64,000 bases of DNA from Puccinia triticina. Lineage: Eukaryota > Basidiomycota > Pucciniomycetes > Pucciniales > Pucciniaceae. Position numbers and translations under genes: made by a program. Each line of letters opens with the position of its first letter. Position 1 is the first letter of the stretch. This document shows positions 43,958 through 54,157 of this stretch, piece after piece. Location of the stretch: contig NC_070564.1 in the NCBI RefSeq assembly GCF_026914185.1, positions 6,138,001 through 6,202,000 of the forward strand. Reading direction: 5' to 3'. Under the pieces are notes generated by a model. That model was not told the DNA's origin. It did no database searches and was given only the letters and a program-made list of their open reading frames with translations.

Positions 43958-43967
43958 AATGGGGCAT

Positions 43968-44045
43968 GGGGGCAGTGGGAATTGAACCAGCAACCTTGCT
44001 GTAAGGAGGTTTGCAGCTGTGCTGCAAACCACTAGGCTAACAACC
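43968..44045 (-). other. tRNA-like sequence with Pol III A and B boxes
   Basis: On the minus strand an A-box TAGCCTAGTGG lies at 44039-44029 and a B-box GGTTCAATTCC at 43988-43978, about 40 bases apart, as in tRNA genes and tRNA-derived SINEs. A GCAGCACAGCTGC hairpin lies between. A convincing acceptor stem was not found, so a SINE head or tRNA pseudogene is more likely than a functional tRNA. Confidence 0.55.
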
Positions 44046-44851
44046 ATTGGTTGCGCTGCCCAGGTTTTGTGGCTAGGTTCCTATGAAGTCAGCTCTGCCA
44101 GCCCGGCCAGCTCCAGCGCTCCTTCGACTTTTAGCCAAAGAAAAATGCACTTTTTTCTTCGGCTAAAAGCCAAAGAATTATAGTGCCACAGGTGCATTCA
44201 TTTGCCTCAAATTTCAACAAACAAAATAGGAGAGAAATTTTACCAGGGTACCTCTCATTTTCCAAGTAATTTCTGCGGTTCCTACTCAAATGATCATCAA
44301 AATGATGGTAAGTTTTTTTTTGACTGGATCACCTGAACCAACAAAAAATGAACACAGGATTCTGTGGGAAAGGAGACTTGTCAAGTTGTGCAAATCTGAT
44401 AATACCAAATTTTTGCTATGTAAACCAGAACACATCTCATTAATCTTTGATTGGGAAATTCAAAATCCAATATCTTATTTCACACAAGGAAACAGTCCTC
44501 CAGTGCAATACCCTGTTTCCCACTGTGATGATGTGGATTTTTCCGGAGATTCAAAAAAGAACTAGAGGCCAAGGCGGCTTCGCCGCTGCAGGGGTTTCAT
44601 ACCCCTGTCAATTATTTTTTCATCCACAGAAAACAGTGCTCATTTTCAACTCTTCTAATCATCATTACTCTTGACAGGCTAGCCAGCCTTTACAGCTGAA
44701 AATCCTATCAGGGCTGGCTAAGGCACTGCAAATCATCTTCCCCACACTTTTCAGATATCTGGTTTTGTTTAACCTGTATAGGCTAATTAATCACCTGTAT
44801 CCATCTTTGCAGGAAAATCAATTTTAATAAAATACAAATTCATGTCTTGCA

Positions 44852-45838
44852 TTAATCATGGCCAGGAGGGCGCAGTAGATGTAGCCAAGCACCAGGTCCA
44901 TGGAGAGAGCCTAAGACGGTGACAAAGAGGATGGCTTTCTGGTGGTCGGGCATGTGGAGTTTTTTGATGATGAAGCCGTAAGAGATGGCAAGGTTGGTGG
45001 CGTCGAAGCCGCTGTGGCCAACATGAGCAGGTGCAAAGAGATGGAGGAGAGCGGACGGCGATGGGGAGGAGGACAAAAACATATGGCAGAGCTTTGAGAG
45101 TAAGCTGGGCCCTTCAACCCCATTGCTTGTTGCCCAACTCGTTGCTTGGACTAATAGGGGCGCTGGCCTGAGAGAAGATGCTGAGTGTGGCCAGTCAAGC
45201 CCGTCTAGAGATGCGACCCAGGAGGAAGTGTTGGGTCACAGTAAAGCAGAGAGAGGGAGGGAAGGGAAGTACCTGAAGGGCAAGCGGATGGTGGAGCCGC
45301 CGTCCTTAGTGCCCAGGGCGTCCCAGAGCCGGTCCAACCAGTCGTCCGGATGGGGGTCAAAGAAGAGAGCATGTGCGGCGCCAAGGGCGTCGAAGACGAG
45401 CAAACAACCGAGGCCGTCGAGCAAGAGAAAGTCGGTCTGCTGGCCGCGGAGCCACAGGGTTAGTGCCCAGGCGTCCCAAAGCCGGTCCAACCAGTCGTCT
45501 GGAGGGAAGTCGAAGAGGAGGGCATGTGCGGCGAAGAAGAGCAGATAACCAAGGCCAGCGAGCGAGAGAAAGTCGGTCTGCTGGCCGCCGAGCCACAGGG
45601 TTAGTGCCCAGGGCGTCCCAAAGCCTGTCCGGAGGGAAGTCGAAGAGGAGGGCATGTGCGGCGCCAAGGGCGTTGAAGACGAGCAGATAACCAAGGCCGG
45701 CGGGCGAGAGACAGTCTGTCTGCTGGCCGCGGAGTCACAGGGTAGCGCCGATGGCCAGGGCGAGGCCGACCGCGAGGATGCGGAGCTGGAGGGAACGCGA
45801 GGTCAGGGTGAGGAGGGTGTAGATGAGCCGGAGTAGCA
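44852..45838 (-). pseudogene. Captured multi-pass membrane protein gene fragment
   Basis: On the minus strand a start-like segment MLLRLIYTLLTLTSRSLQLR followed by a Leu/Ala-rich helix (ILAVGLALAIGATL) is followed by three tandem copies of an exon-like unit (GLGYLLVFDALGAAHALLFD and variants, then DWLDRLWDALGTKDGGST). A further helix-rich segment lies at 45082-44852 (LFAPAHVGHSGFDATNLAIS). Stops and frame changes separate the parts. It resembles a fungal membrane transporter but I cannot name the family. Confidence 0.45.
45309..45740. repeat. Three tandem units of about 140-150 bp
   Basis: Units start at 45309, 45462 and 45602, each with GTGCCCAGG(G)CGTCCCA, a GGTCC/CTGTCCGGA region, GTCGAAGA-GAG-GCATGTGCGGCG and GAGAAAGTCGGTCTGCTGGCC. 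They multiply one exon-like segment of the membrane-protein fragment. Confidence 0.8.
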
Positions 45839-46034
45839 TTGGACAGTGTGTGTGACGGGCGGCTCGGACAGCTCGGGGCAGGCTTTGGAGCGCGGTGTGG
45901 GGTTTGGTAGGCACGGGCTTTAGAACGGCGGAGTTTGGCGTCGCGGGTGCTATGGGGAAGTTCCAGGTGGGACTGGTGGGGCTTCCCCCCCAGCCCTCCT
46001 ATAAGATGCCCCAATGTGGTATGGCAAATGGGAG

Positions 46035-46199
46035 CTGGACAAAACAGTCCCGTCGCTGGTCAGCAGTCGGCGCTGGAAGATCCCGGTCTCCAAATCTCGG
46101 CGAAATTGCTCAATGATGTCAGACTCTACTCACCTGGACAAAACAGTCCCGTCGCTGGTCAGCAGTCGGCGCTGGAAGATCCCGGTCTCCAAATCTCGG
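46035..46199. repeat. Exact 66-bp direct repeat
   Basis: 46035-46100 and 46134-46199 are identical by eye (CTGGACAAAACAGTCCCGTC ... CCAAATCTCGG), separated by 33 bp. The identity suggests recent duplication within the 2.5-kb insertion. Confidence 0.85.
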
Positions 46200-48714
46200 T
46201 GAGGAAAAGATTTGGAGCCGGGGCGCGGGAATGTCCAGGTAGCAGCTGCAGCCCTAACCACAGGGGAACATCCCGGGGATAGGGTAAACTAGATACAAGA
46301 TTATGGATATATAGGTTTTGCAATCTTGAACTTGATGAATCTGCCGGCCCTACTCTAACACCTCCTCCTAGCCTGGGACTCGTCTGGCCGCTCGACGAGG
46401 GGGCTGAAACGGGTTAGTCAGACAGGAAGGGGAAGAAGCTGTATTCAGTACCACTTGGTTGCGGGTTGAGAGGGGTTGAGGCTACAGTTACATGCCTGTA
46501 GCGGTGTGGCGTTGATTGTTGTTGCCAATGCCATAGCGTAGGGGGCGGTGCTAGATTGCTGGTGGATTGGGTTGGATGATGGCTATATAATGAGGTCGTC
46601 TTGGGAGTGATTGTTCCCCAGGCGTCCTCTGCCGCTGTAATTCCAGCGTGCGGTTTGTCCTCACCCCCTCCGCTGTTGCACTTGCACAGTTTGAGGGGCT
46701 CTACTCGGTGGCCCCCCTTTGCATAATGCCTTCAATGCAGCGCGCTGGGGGTCATCCTCTCACCATTTTTTAACCCTGCTAGACAGGGATGGATGGTGGG
46801 CCACGGTGCATCAGTTTACTGGTGTTGGGTGGCAGGCTCTATGTTGCTTTTATATTGTGGTTTTGTGTGTTTGTGGTGTGACTTCTTGTTTTTTATTTAT
46901 TGGCAAAAAGGGGAAACCCCATGATTTTTTTGTTGTTGTATTTGTCTACTTTTAGGGAGAACCCTTGATGTTTTAATCTATTTTTTGTGACTTTTGGCTA
47001 TGTGTAGGGGAAACCCTTGAAGTTTTGTTTCATGATTCAGAGGCTTTAATATACTTGGATGCCTGGGGAATAGTTACAAAACATCCCCAAACTTAATTCC
47101 AAATCCTTCTGGAACTAATTTGATATTTGCTGATAAATTTGGTGAGTTTGTTTCAGTACCTGCAGAAGCATGAAAAAGACATCCAAAAACTCAGAAAAGG
47201 ATCAAAATAGTGAACACATGAATTCTAAGTGAAAGAGAAATGGTTGAAAGCTGATACCATTGAATCTTTTTATTTAGAAACTATTGAATCAGCCTTAAAT
47301 TTGGAGATCAAAGCACCTGTATTAGACTCCACTAAGGCATGCAGCACTCTAAACAGTCCTAGATCTTTAACTAACAATGTCAATTCTTTTGGTAATCTGA
47401 AAGAAAAATTTATTGGGAATAATTCATACAACACTTGCCCAAAGTTGTTTCTGGATACATCTGGAACTCATTTGATTTGTACTGATGAATCTTGTGAGTT
47501 TCTTTCATGGGTTCACCTGCATGACTATGAAAAAGAAATTCCAAAATTTCAGGAAAATACTTACCACCAAATATATCAAATTTAAACAAATCACTATTCC
47601 ACAGATAATGCTCCTCCATTGATTGTGGGAAAGGGAAAAGTTTCTGAAATGCAGGACCAGGATGTGAAGAGAAGGAATTCAGGGAATATTGAGAAAACAC
47701 AATTTATTTCAGATGAGCAGTTGGGACTAACCACCAAGAGTTATTTCAAAAGTATAATTTCAAACCCATTTCAAACTCCTGCAGGATCTTTTCCTGAGCC
47801 AAATTTTGATGCTAATATCCAAAACACAAAGAATTGGAAAAGGAAAAGGATCAATGATGATGATGCCCAAGTAAAATCAGTCATTGATGGATCAAAACCT
47901 CAACATGCTTCTGCTCAAAGCCAAATTTTGCCCAACCCATTCAACCCAAGTGTTTTGAGCAGTGCTTATAATGAAAACTATGTAGTTGACAACCTTCCAC
48001 AGACTTACTGATTTTCAACACCAAAGTTTTCAATTTTTCTGGCAATAATTCATTGTTTATGGATTGGATCTTGGGAAGAATTGGTCCCCTTCAAGGGGCA
48101 CATCTTACCTTGCACCAAAGAGAATTAAAATTCTTGGGAACATGTTTTTGCTTTGTCTCCAAGAATCAAAAATGCAAAAAATACACCACAAGAGACTATA
48201 ACCAGTAGAAGTTCAGCCATTTCATATACAAGAGTTGACATGAGAAAGGTTTTGAAAATTGGAATGGATAGCTTCTACAAAAATATAGACAATTGGTACA
48301 AATATTGGTTTCAGACAACTGGAATTGACTTCAAATCCCATCTTGAAGAGTACAAGTCTTATGAAAGGGATCCTCCAGTAACAGTTTTCCCACTTTTTTT
48401 ATTGCATGTTCAAATGATCAATGCAATAATACCAAGACCAAAAAGTGAGAAACTGTCAGAAACTTCAGAACTCAAGCAAGCATCACAATCCTTTGGCATG
48501 TTAGCCAAACAATGGAAAGAAAAATACAGTAAAAATCAAAAAAGCATTACATTAGAACTTTATCAGAGGATGAAAAACAACAAATATCAAAATGAAAGAG
48601 CAGTACGGAGCCCTCTTCTTTGGGTTTACTTGGATTTTTGGCTCCGGAGTCACAGGAAGTCATTGCTAATTGAACTCACTGGGGATTTAATGGAGCCAGT
48701 GGACCATAATTTTA

Positions 48715-49085
48715 GGGGCAGGCTAAATGCACTACCATCTTTTACTACATGTACTCCAAAAAATTGGAGTGAACATCAGTCTACTCCAAAGAATTTGGAG
48801 TAGACTGATGTTCACTCCAATAAATTTGGAGTAAACCAATGTCTACTCCAAAAACAAGGTTTTTTTGGAGTAGCCCATCCGTGTACTCCAAAAATTTGGA
48901 GTGTATAACTTGTGCACTCCAATTTCTTTGGAGTGCACAAAGCATGCACTCCAAAGTTGATTCTGTGCACTCCAAGTGTGGAGTACACAACTGTGCACTA
49001 CAAAATCTTTGGAGTACAAAACTGTGCACTCCAACATATTTGGAGTGCACCACTTTGCACCTCAAGAAATTGGAGTTCATCAAAT
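48715..49085. repeat. Left MULE terminal region with palindromic subterminal array
   Basis: After the 48-bp inverted repeat, units of 35-40 bp follow (about 48753-49080). Each is a small palindrome of the form ACTCCAAA ... TTTGGAGT, alternating with words such as GTGCACT and GTAGAC. The same word set occurs at the right end in inverse order. Confidence 0.8.
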
Positions 49086-49214
49086 GAGAGCCTGAAAATC
49101 ATGTAAATAAATTTATTAGCCAACAAAACCAAGAACTGAAACAAGAAAATAAACAGAAAAAGTTTTTATAGGTATAAGGAAACCAAGTGGGCAAATGAGA
49201 AAAAAAACATGCAA

Positions 49215-52200
49215 TCAAGAGATTTGAGACTCCAAATCCTTATAGAGAGCCATGCCCTTTTGAAACAAGTTCAACCAACCCTTAACAGTCTTGGAAGTTG
49301 ACTTTGAACCCAGTATAGGTGGGATTGGCATGACCCCATCCATCCCCCCCACATTTGCCAAGACCCAGTGATTACCATTAATGTGGAGCAGATAAACTGG
49401 GTCAGGGACACTGGAGATTGGGGGGTTTGGAATTGTAGGAAGATAGGAATGACAGCCTGAGATTGAAAGGAAAACTACCGGCCTCACATAAGTGTTTGAG
49501 ATAATTTGTCCATGGGACAATTTGTTGAGCCACTTCGACGGAGTGGCCTTATTTCTTTTGTTCAGCTTGAGGCCATTGATGATCTTCGTGATTTCTGAAT
49601 CGCCGCCCTGTAATTTTGAATAAGAAGACCTGTTTTTCAAGGTCTCTTCAACCATCTTGTTACGGACCCGCCGCCACCCAGTCCCTTCTTCTGGGTAGCC
49701 AAGTGATTTTGCCAGGCAATGAAACCCGCAATTCCCATCTGCGCGTGGATCCCAAAGTCCTCGGACCGCGTCTTCCAGGTGTGTTGGAATCTGGGAAAGA
49801 TATTTGAGCTAAACAGGAAAGTCAGATTGGCTCCTATGACACCATGAATGGAACATCTTCATACCTTCATAGCTTCCTGACTTGGAGACGGATTGGAGCT
49901 TGGGCTAGCTTCATTTTCTTTGATAGCCGCGGCGTCCTCGATAGCCGGGGCATCCTCAATAGCTGGGGCATCCTCGATAGCCGGGGAATCCTCGATAGCC
50001 GGGGCATCCTCGATAGCCGGGGCGTCGTCCTCACAATCTGAGGCGTCCTAACTAGCTGGGGCGTCCTCAATATCCGGGGCGTCCTTGGAGTCCTCAATAC
50101 CGATAATATCACTTTCAAGCAAACCATCCGAAACATCGTCATCTGATTGTTCGGACTTGATGTAGTTTCTTTTGATCTTCTTTGATTTTCGAGCTGGTTG
50201 TCCTCTGCTGTTGGCTGTTCGCTTCTTGGAGGACTTCTCCTTCTTCAGACTGGCTTCGACCATCTCAAAGGCTGAGGCATTTCGCTTAGTAGACTTGGTG
50301 TGTGATTTCTTCAGGGATGGCCGACCTTTTGTATTGGTCTTGACATCGGGTGCCTGTATAGCGACTGCAGTATGTGTACCAGCAACGATCTGGTGAATTT
50401 GATCGATGATAGTGGCAAGCCGTTTGGGTTCTTCATGGCTGAGAGACAGTGTGATTTTCTTCATTTCGGCGTCCAAATCCAATTCAGGTTCATCAGGTTT
50501 CTGCATGTAATGTCGGTAACATCAGCTTCTCATCAAACAAGACATTTTGGGCTTGGAATAATGTTTCAAGTGAAAAAGAACGTACCGCAAACTCAGGATT
50601 GTACCTCAGGAGCCATTGGGAATGGAAATCCTCGGGGGTCAAATGAGACCCATCTTCCAATAGCTCCAAAATTTTGTGAGCACGTGGGATTCCAATCCCC
50701 TTGGTGAGAGTCTGAGAGCAAGGTTCGGGATTCGTTTGAACTGATCGATTGCCTGTTTGATAGCAAACAAGGATACCTTGCCAAGCAGAGGGATGAAAGA
50801 CTTGGGGACACTGACACGTGTCTTGACCGTATCACTCCCAATAGACTCATGGACCTGGTTCAATTGCGCATCAACCGCAAGTGCTAATGATTGGAATACG
50901 GACAGTAAATCACCAGTTGCATTTTTGACAAACGTCTTGAGGTACGCATGTCCAGATTCGACTCGCGAGGTGTTCAGGTTTCGTAGATGAGGGTGTTGGC
51001 AAGCCCATGCGACAACAAATAGCTCTTTATGTGGAATAATCCACTTTTCCAAGTATTCGAGCACAGCAGGGAAAGATGACAGATAATCTTTCAATGTAGA
51101 GAAGCGCTCTTCGTACAAGTCGACCGTTTTCGAGTAGGTGACTTGCTTCCAGAGACCCATGAAAATCTTCCAGTTGTTTCTTGTTTCTTTCGCTTTTTGT
51201 TCGATCGATTCTTCTGAACTTTCTTCCTCGTCTGAATCTTCTGGTTCTTCACTCGAAAAGTATTTTTTACAGTTTGTTGTTATGTTTTTGTTGATATGCC
51301 ACGTACACAAGTTTGCTTGAGAGTCCGGAAACACTCGTTTCAAAGCATTTCAGAGAGCAGTATCGCGATCAGTTATGAACACTTGGGGGGTTCTTTCAGG
51401 ACGCCAAATGTGCTTTCGGAGACAATTGACGGCCCATAAGTAGTTGTTGTCATCCTCAAAAGTCAAAAAGCAGAATGCCACAGAGAACGAACGGTTTGAA
51501 GCCGCCTGGCCAACAATGTGGAGAAGTGGCAACTTATAGCGGTTAGTCTTGTATGTGGCATTGAGGAGAGCCACATGATGGTTGATCCGAGCGAGATGGA
51601 TGGATCCTGGATGACCAAAGAACAGATTGAGAAGCTTTCCGTTGTTGTTGACCTTGACATCCCAGGTCCAATTAGATTCCTGGAGAATCGACATCAGAGC
51701 TTCTGCTGGCTTCCGACCAGCTAAATCTTCGCAACAGATCTTTTGAAGGGCATTTGTGACGGTCTTGTTGGTTGCATAGGTCTTGTTGTCGGATGTTTGA
51801 AGCTGGAGTAAAATCTGAGCGGCTTTGAGGTTTGATTTTGAAAGCTTTCGAATCTCCTCAATCTGCTTGGGGATCAGTTGTCGGTGAGCCGCGTGGGATC
51901 TGGGTCCAGGGGATGGTTCGTGATTATGTTCGCCATTTCGGATCTGAAACGTCCAAGTTTTGTCGAGAACCTTCTTGCTGGTGGGTACAGAGCCATAAAT
52001 TAGAAAGGGGCAGCCTATCTTGGTCGTAGATGTTTGTCGTCCATCTTTCTTCACTCCTGAGCCGCGATAATGCCCAGATCGATCACATCAAATATAAACA
52101 TTTTTACCCGGCACCAAGTTGGACTTGAAGACCGCGTAACCATGATTCTTCGCCCACATTTCACAAAACTGAACTAGATTGTCCATTGATCTAAAGGCTG

Positions 52201-52723
52201 CACAACGAGGAGGGTCCAATGGTTCTGAGAAAACATGTCAGTCAAAATCTGAGAGTAAAAAGCATGCTGATGGCCACTTACCACCAATGCTAAAGTCATA
52301 ACTTTTCACATCTGAAATCACGTCAAGGTCTTGATCTTTGTTTCTGGAGTGGTTTTGAGCAACTTGTGTGTTGATGATAGGAGGTGATTGCTTGTTTGGA
52401 GGGGCTGTAGATTTCTTTTTGTGGTTTTTAAAGCCACTATCATCCGAAGTCACTTCATTGTCTGATTCTGGCTGATTGGATTCTTGAGGCTGATTGGATT
52501 CTTGAGGCTGATTGGATTGTTGAGGCCCCAAGTTGGAATCCAAGATGGATGTGGTGCTGGTTAGAGAGGCTTGATGGGTTGGTTTGGCTGAAGGTTGTTG
52601 ATCCAAAGAAGCCGGAACTGGAGCTGATGTGGATTTTTGGAAGAGCGCAAGCATTGATTGCATCTGCTGCCACATCTCTGGAGTGACAACAAGGCCATTA
52701 GTTGGGGTGGTTGAGTTGTTCAT
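49215..52723 (-). pseudogene. MULE transposase with C-terminal OTU-like protease
   Basis: It begins at ATG 52723. The Gln/Ser-rich N-terminus ends at a GTAAGT donor near 52275. Then come a FAR1-like zinc region (MDNLVQFCEMWAKNHGYAVF, CDRSGHYRG) and a MULE core (TYKTNRYKLPLLHIVGQAAS; VFITDRDTAL; CTWHINKN). A basic linker and an acidic IEDAPA repeat lead to an OTU-like domain with ADGNCGFHCLAKSLG at about 49728 and NGNHWVLANV near 49370. Damage: TGA at 52088-52090, TGA at 51350-51352, a one-base deletion near 50723, and TAG at 50048-50050. The first catalytic Asp is replaced by Asn (LLNATYKTN, 51560-51562). OTU domains are cysteine deubiquitinase-like; their role in MULEs is unclear. Confidence 0.85.
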
Positions 52724-52844
52724 CTTTGTTTCAGGAGAGGATAATCTGCCGGGGTGGATAGTCTGGCCGTGTAGCTAGCAGAGTCAAAAACAGAGAGTCG
52801 TGGAGCAAGCAGTAGTTGCAGCAGGGGGGAGGATGGACTTGGAG

Positions 52845-53166
52845 GAAAATGGTCCAACTGATTTGGAGTGCATGTTCATTGTAAGGTGTATGCTTACTCC
52901 AATGATTGTTGGAGTGCATTGTGTTGCACTCCACTTCCCGGAGCAAGAAAAATTGAAAATGGAGTGCACTGTTGTGCACTCCAATGTTTTGGTAGTGCAC
53001 ACCCTGTGCACTCCAGATTTTGAACAGTTTTTGGAGTAGCCACAGGTTCACTCCAGGCATTCATGGAGTAGACCAATGTGCACTCCAATATCTTTGGAGT
53101 GCACACTCTTGTACTCCATTTTTGGAGTACATGTAGTAAAAGATGGTAGTGCATTTAGCCTGGCCC
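52845..53166. repeat. Right MULE terminal region with palindromic subterminal array
   Basis: Mirror of the left end: ACTCCAA ... TTGGAGT palindromes at about 52860-53130, ending in the 48-bp inverted repeat (TGGTAGTGCATTTAGCCTGG-CCC). It likely forms binding sites for the transposase. Confidence 0.8.
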
Positions 53167-53248
53167 TAATTTTAAGCAGTTCTTCAACAAAGTGTTTTCC
53201 TTCACTATTGAGAATTTGCACACAAGACTGAACACTCTCTTGACATGA

Positions 53249-54157
53249 TCTGTTTTGAACTATATCTTGCCCACTTTGCCCAATACCTTGGTCTGAACCA
53301 TTGTCTGTTTACCTGATTTTCCTGTCTATATAATTTTTTACCGCTACATTTTACTTGATCATCTTCCATGGGTTCAGCTCAGCTTTCCTGACTGACCTTC
53401 CGGCAGTGTTGGTGAGTAATAACCTAACCATTGACTGTTTCCCTTTTGAACTCCGTTTGTTAAAGACTTTGCGGCACCTCAGCAATCAAAAATATCATGT
53501 CAGTTTAGACAAAAGACCTCACTGGAGGGCATATTCCGATGGCTTTTTGGACCATTCCCCATAGCCGTTGTTAAATTAGACAGAAGGGGGGAAGAGAGTC
53601 TCATGTGAGAATGCTTTTTTTCCAAACTGTTGCCCTCCTGTCTTTGCAGCACAGAGAAATAATAGTTTACGAACACTCAAAAGGTCGCTTAACTGTATAA
53701 TGAAAGGGCAACCTGATACCTACGATCTTTTTTATACGTTTTTTGCTTGGTACATGAGTAACTCTGCTGTGACTGGATTATTCAGTGTAAGGTATACATA
53801 CAAGTATTGATTTTGTGGAAATTGGCATAATTATGATTTTGGGTGATTAGAAAGGGATACATTCGAAAGGGGCATAAATTAGGATTGTGGATACATAAAT
53901 AATTGGTCTTCGAACATCGAATTGGAATGGCGTCTAGCGATAATATAATATGATACTAACATCAAAAAAGCTGATCGTCATAAAACAGTAGAGTAGATGG
54001 AGCGATGTAGAAAATTAGTGTATGTAGAGCAAAGTGCTGATATTTGCTTCGGAAATCAGCAGGGAGAATAAGAACAGAAGATGGAGAGGGGATTGTTGAT
54101 GCAGTCTAAACACAAGCATCTGATACATTAGATAAAGTTGTCCGGTAGAAGCCCTGC
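53249..54157. other. 3' flank of copy C and intergenic DNA
   Basis: AT-rich, with short frames only. The part to about 53580 may derive from the 3' flank of the secreted-family locus. No gene supported. Confidence 0.4.

Larger units (their letters stand above)
43514..44177. mobile_element. 664-bp TIR element with nested tRNA-like and telomere-like sequence
   Basis: Its inverted ends of about 75 bases start TTCTTTGGCT. Each arm is itself palindromic (GGCTAAAAGCC-type words) and continues into GAGCTGGCCGGGC. Between the arms lie, in order, a GTATCCGATACATA minisatellite (43640-43845), CCCCTAA repeats (43884-43957) and a tRNA-like sequence (43968-44045, minus). No coding frame. It sits at the point where exon 1 of secreted-family copy C breaks off. 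No clear target duplication was found. Confidence 0.65.
44563..47060. mobile_element. 2.5-kb insertion in copy C exon 2, unclassified
   Basis: Exon 2 of copy C breaks after SGDSKKN and resumes with LGNSYKTSPNLIPNPSGTN at about 47065, so about 2.5 kb is foreign. It carries a minus-strand membrane-protein gene fragment, 140-150-bp tandem units and an exact 66-bp direct repeat. No terminal repeats or target duplication could be defined by eye. It might be a Helitron or Pack-type element carrying host sequence, or a plain chromosomal insertion. Confidence 0.5.
48715..53166. mobile_element. 4.45-kb Mutator-like (MULE) DNA transposon with OTU protease domain
   Basis: Its ends are inverted repeats: GGGGCAGGCTAAATGCACTA at the left and GGGCCAGGCTAAATGCACTA reading inward from the right, matching for about 48 bases. 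An 8-bp target duplication TAATTTTA flanks it (48707-48714, 53167-53174), and removing one copy restores the coding line of copy C exon 4. Inside is one minus-strand gene with FAR1-type, MULE transposase and OTU-like domains. MULEs usually make 8-11 bp duplications, so the class fits. The element has complete ends but a dead gene. Confidence 0.9.
44178..53248 (+). pseudogene. Secreted modular family, copy C, dead and interrupted
   Basis: It is colinear with genes A and B. The exon 1 tail (SYSNDHQNDG, about 44230-44307) follows the TIR element. Exon 2 (from about 44422) has its acceptor changed from TAG to TAA and is split by an insertion at about 44563-47060. Exon 3 is at 47277-47492. Exon 4 from about 47606 has frameshifts near 48000 and 48140 and is split by the MULE at 48715-53166. 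The last codons resume at 53175 and end at 53246-53248 (SFTIENLHTRLNTLLT). The order of damage is not known. Confidence 0.85.

Noticed and set aside
45357..45690. Arg-rich frames on both strands over the 45.3-45.7 kb units
   Set aside because: Alternative frames of the tandem membrane-protein fragment units; composition driven by GC-rich repeats.
48753..49087. Regular short repeats that could look like a CRISPR array
   Set aside because: Units are palindromic, of uneven spacing, mirrored at the other transposon end and in a eukaryotic genome; they are MULE subterminal repeats.
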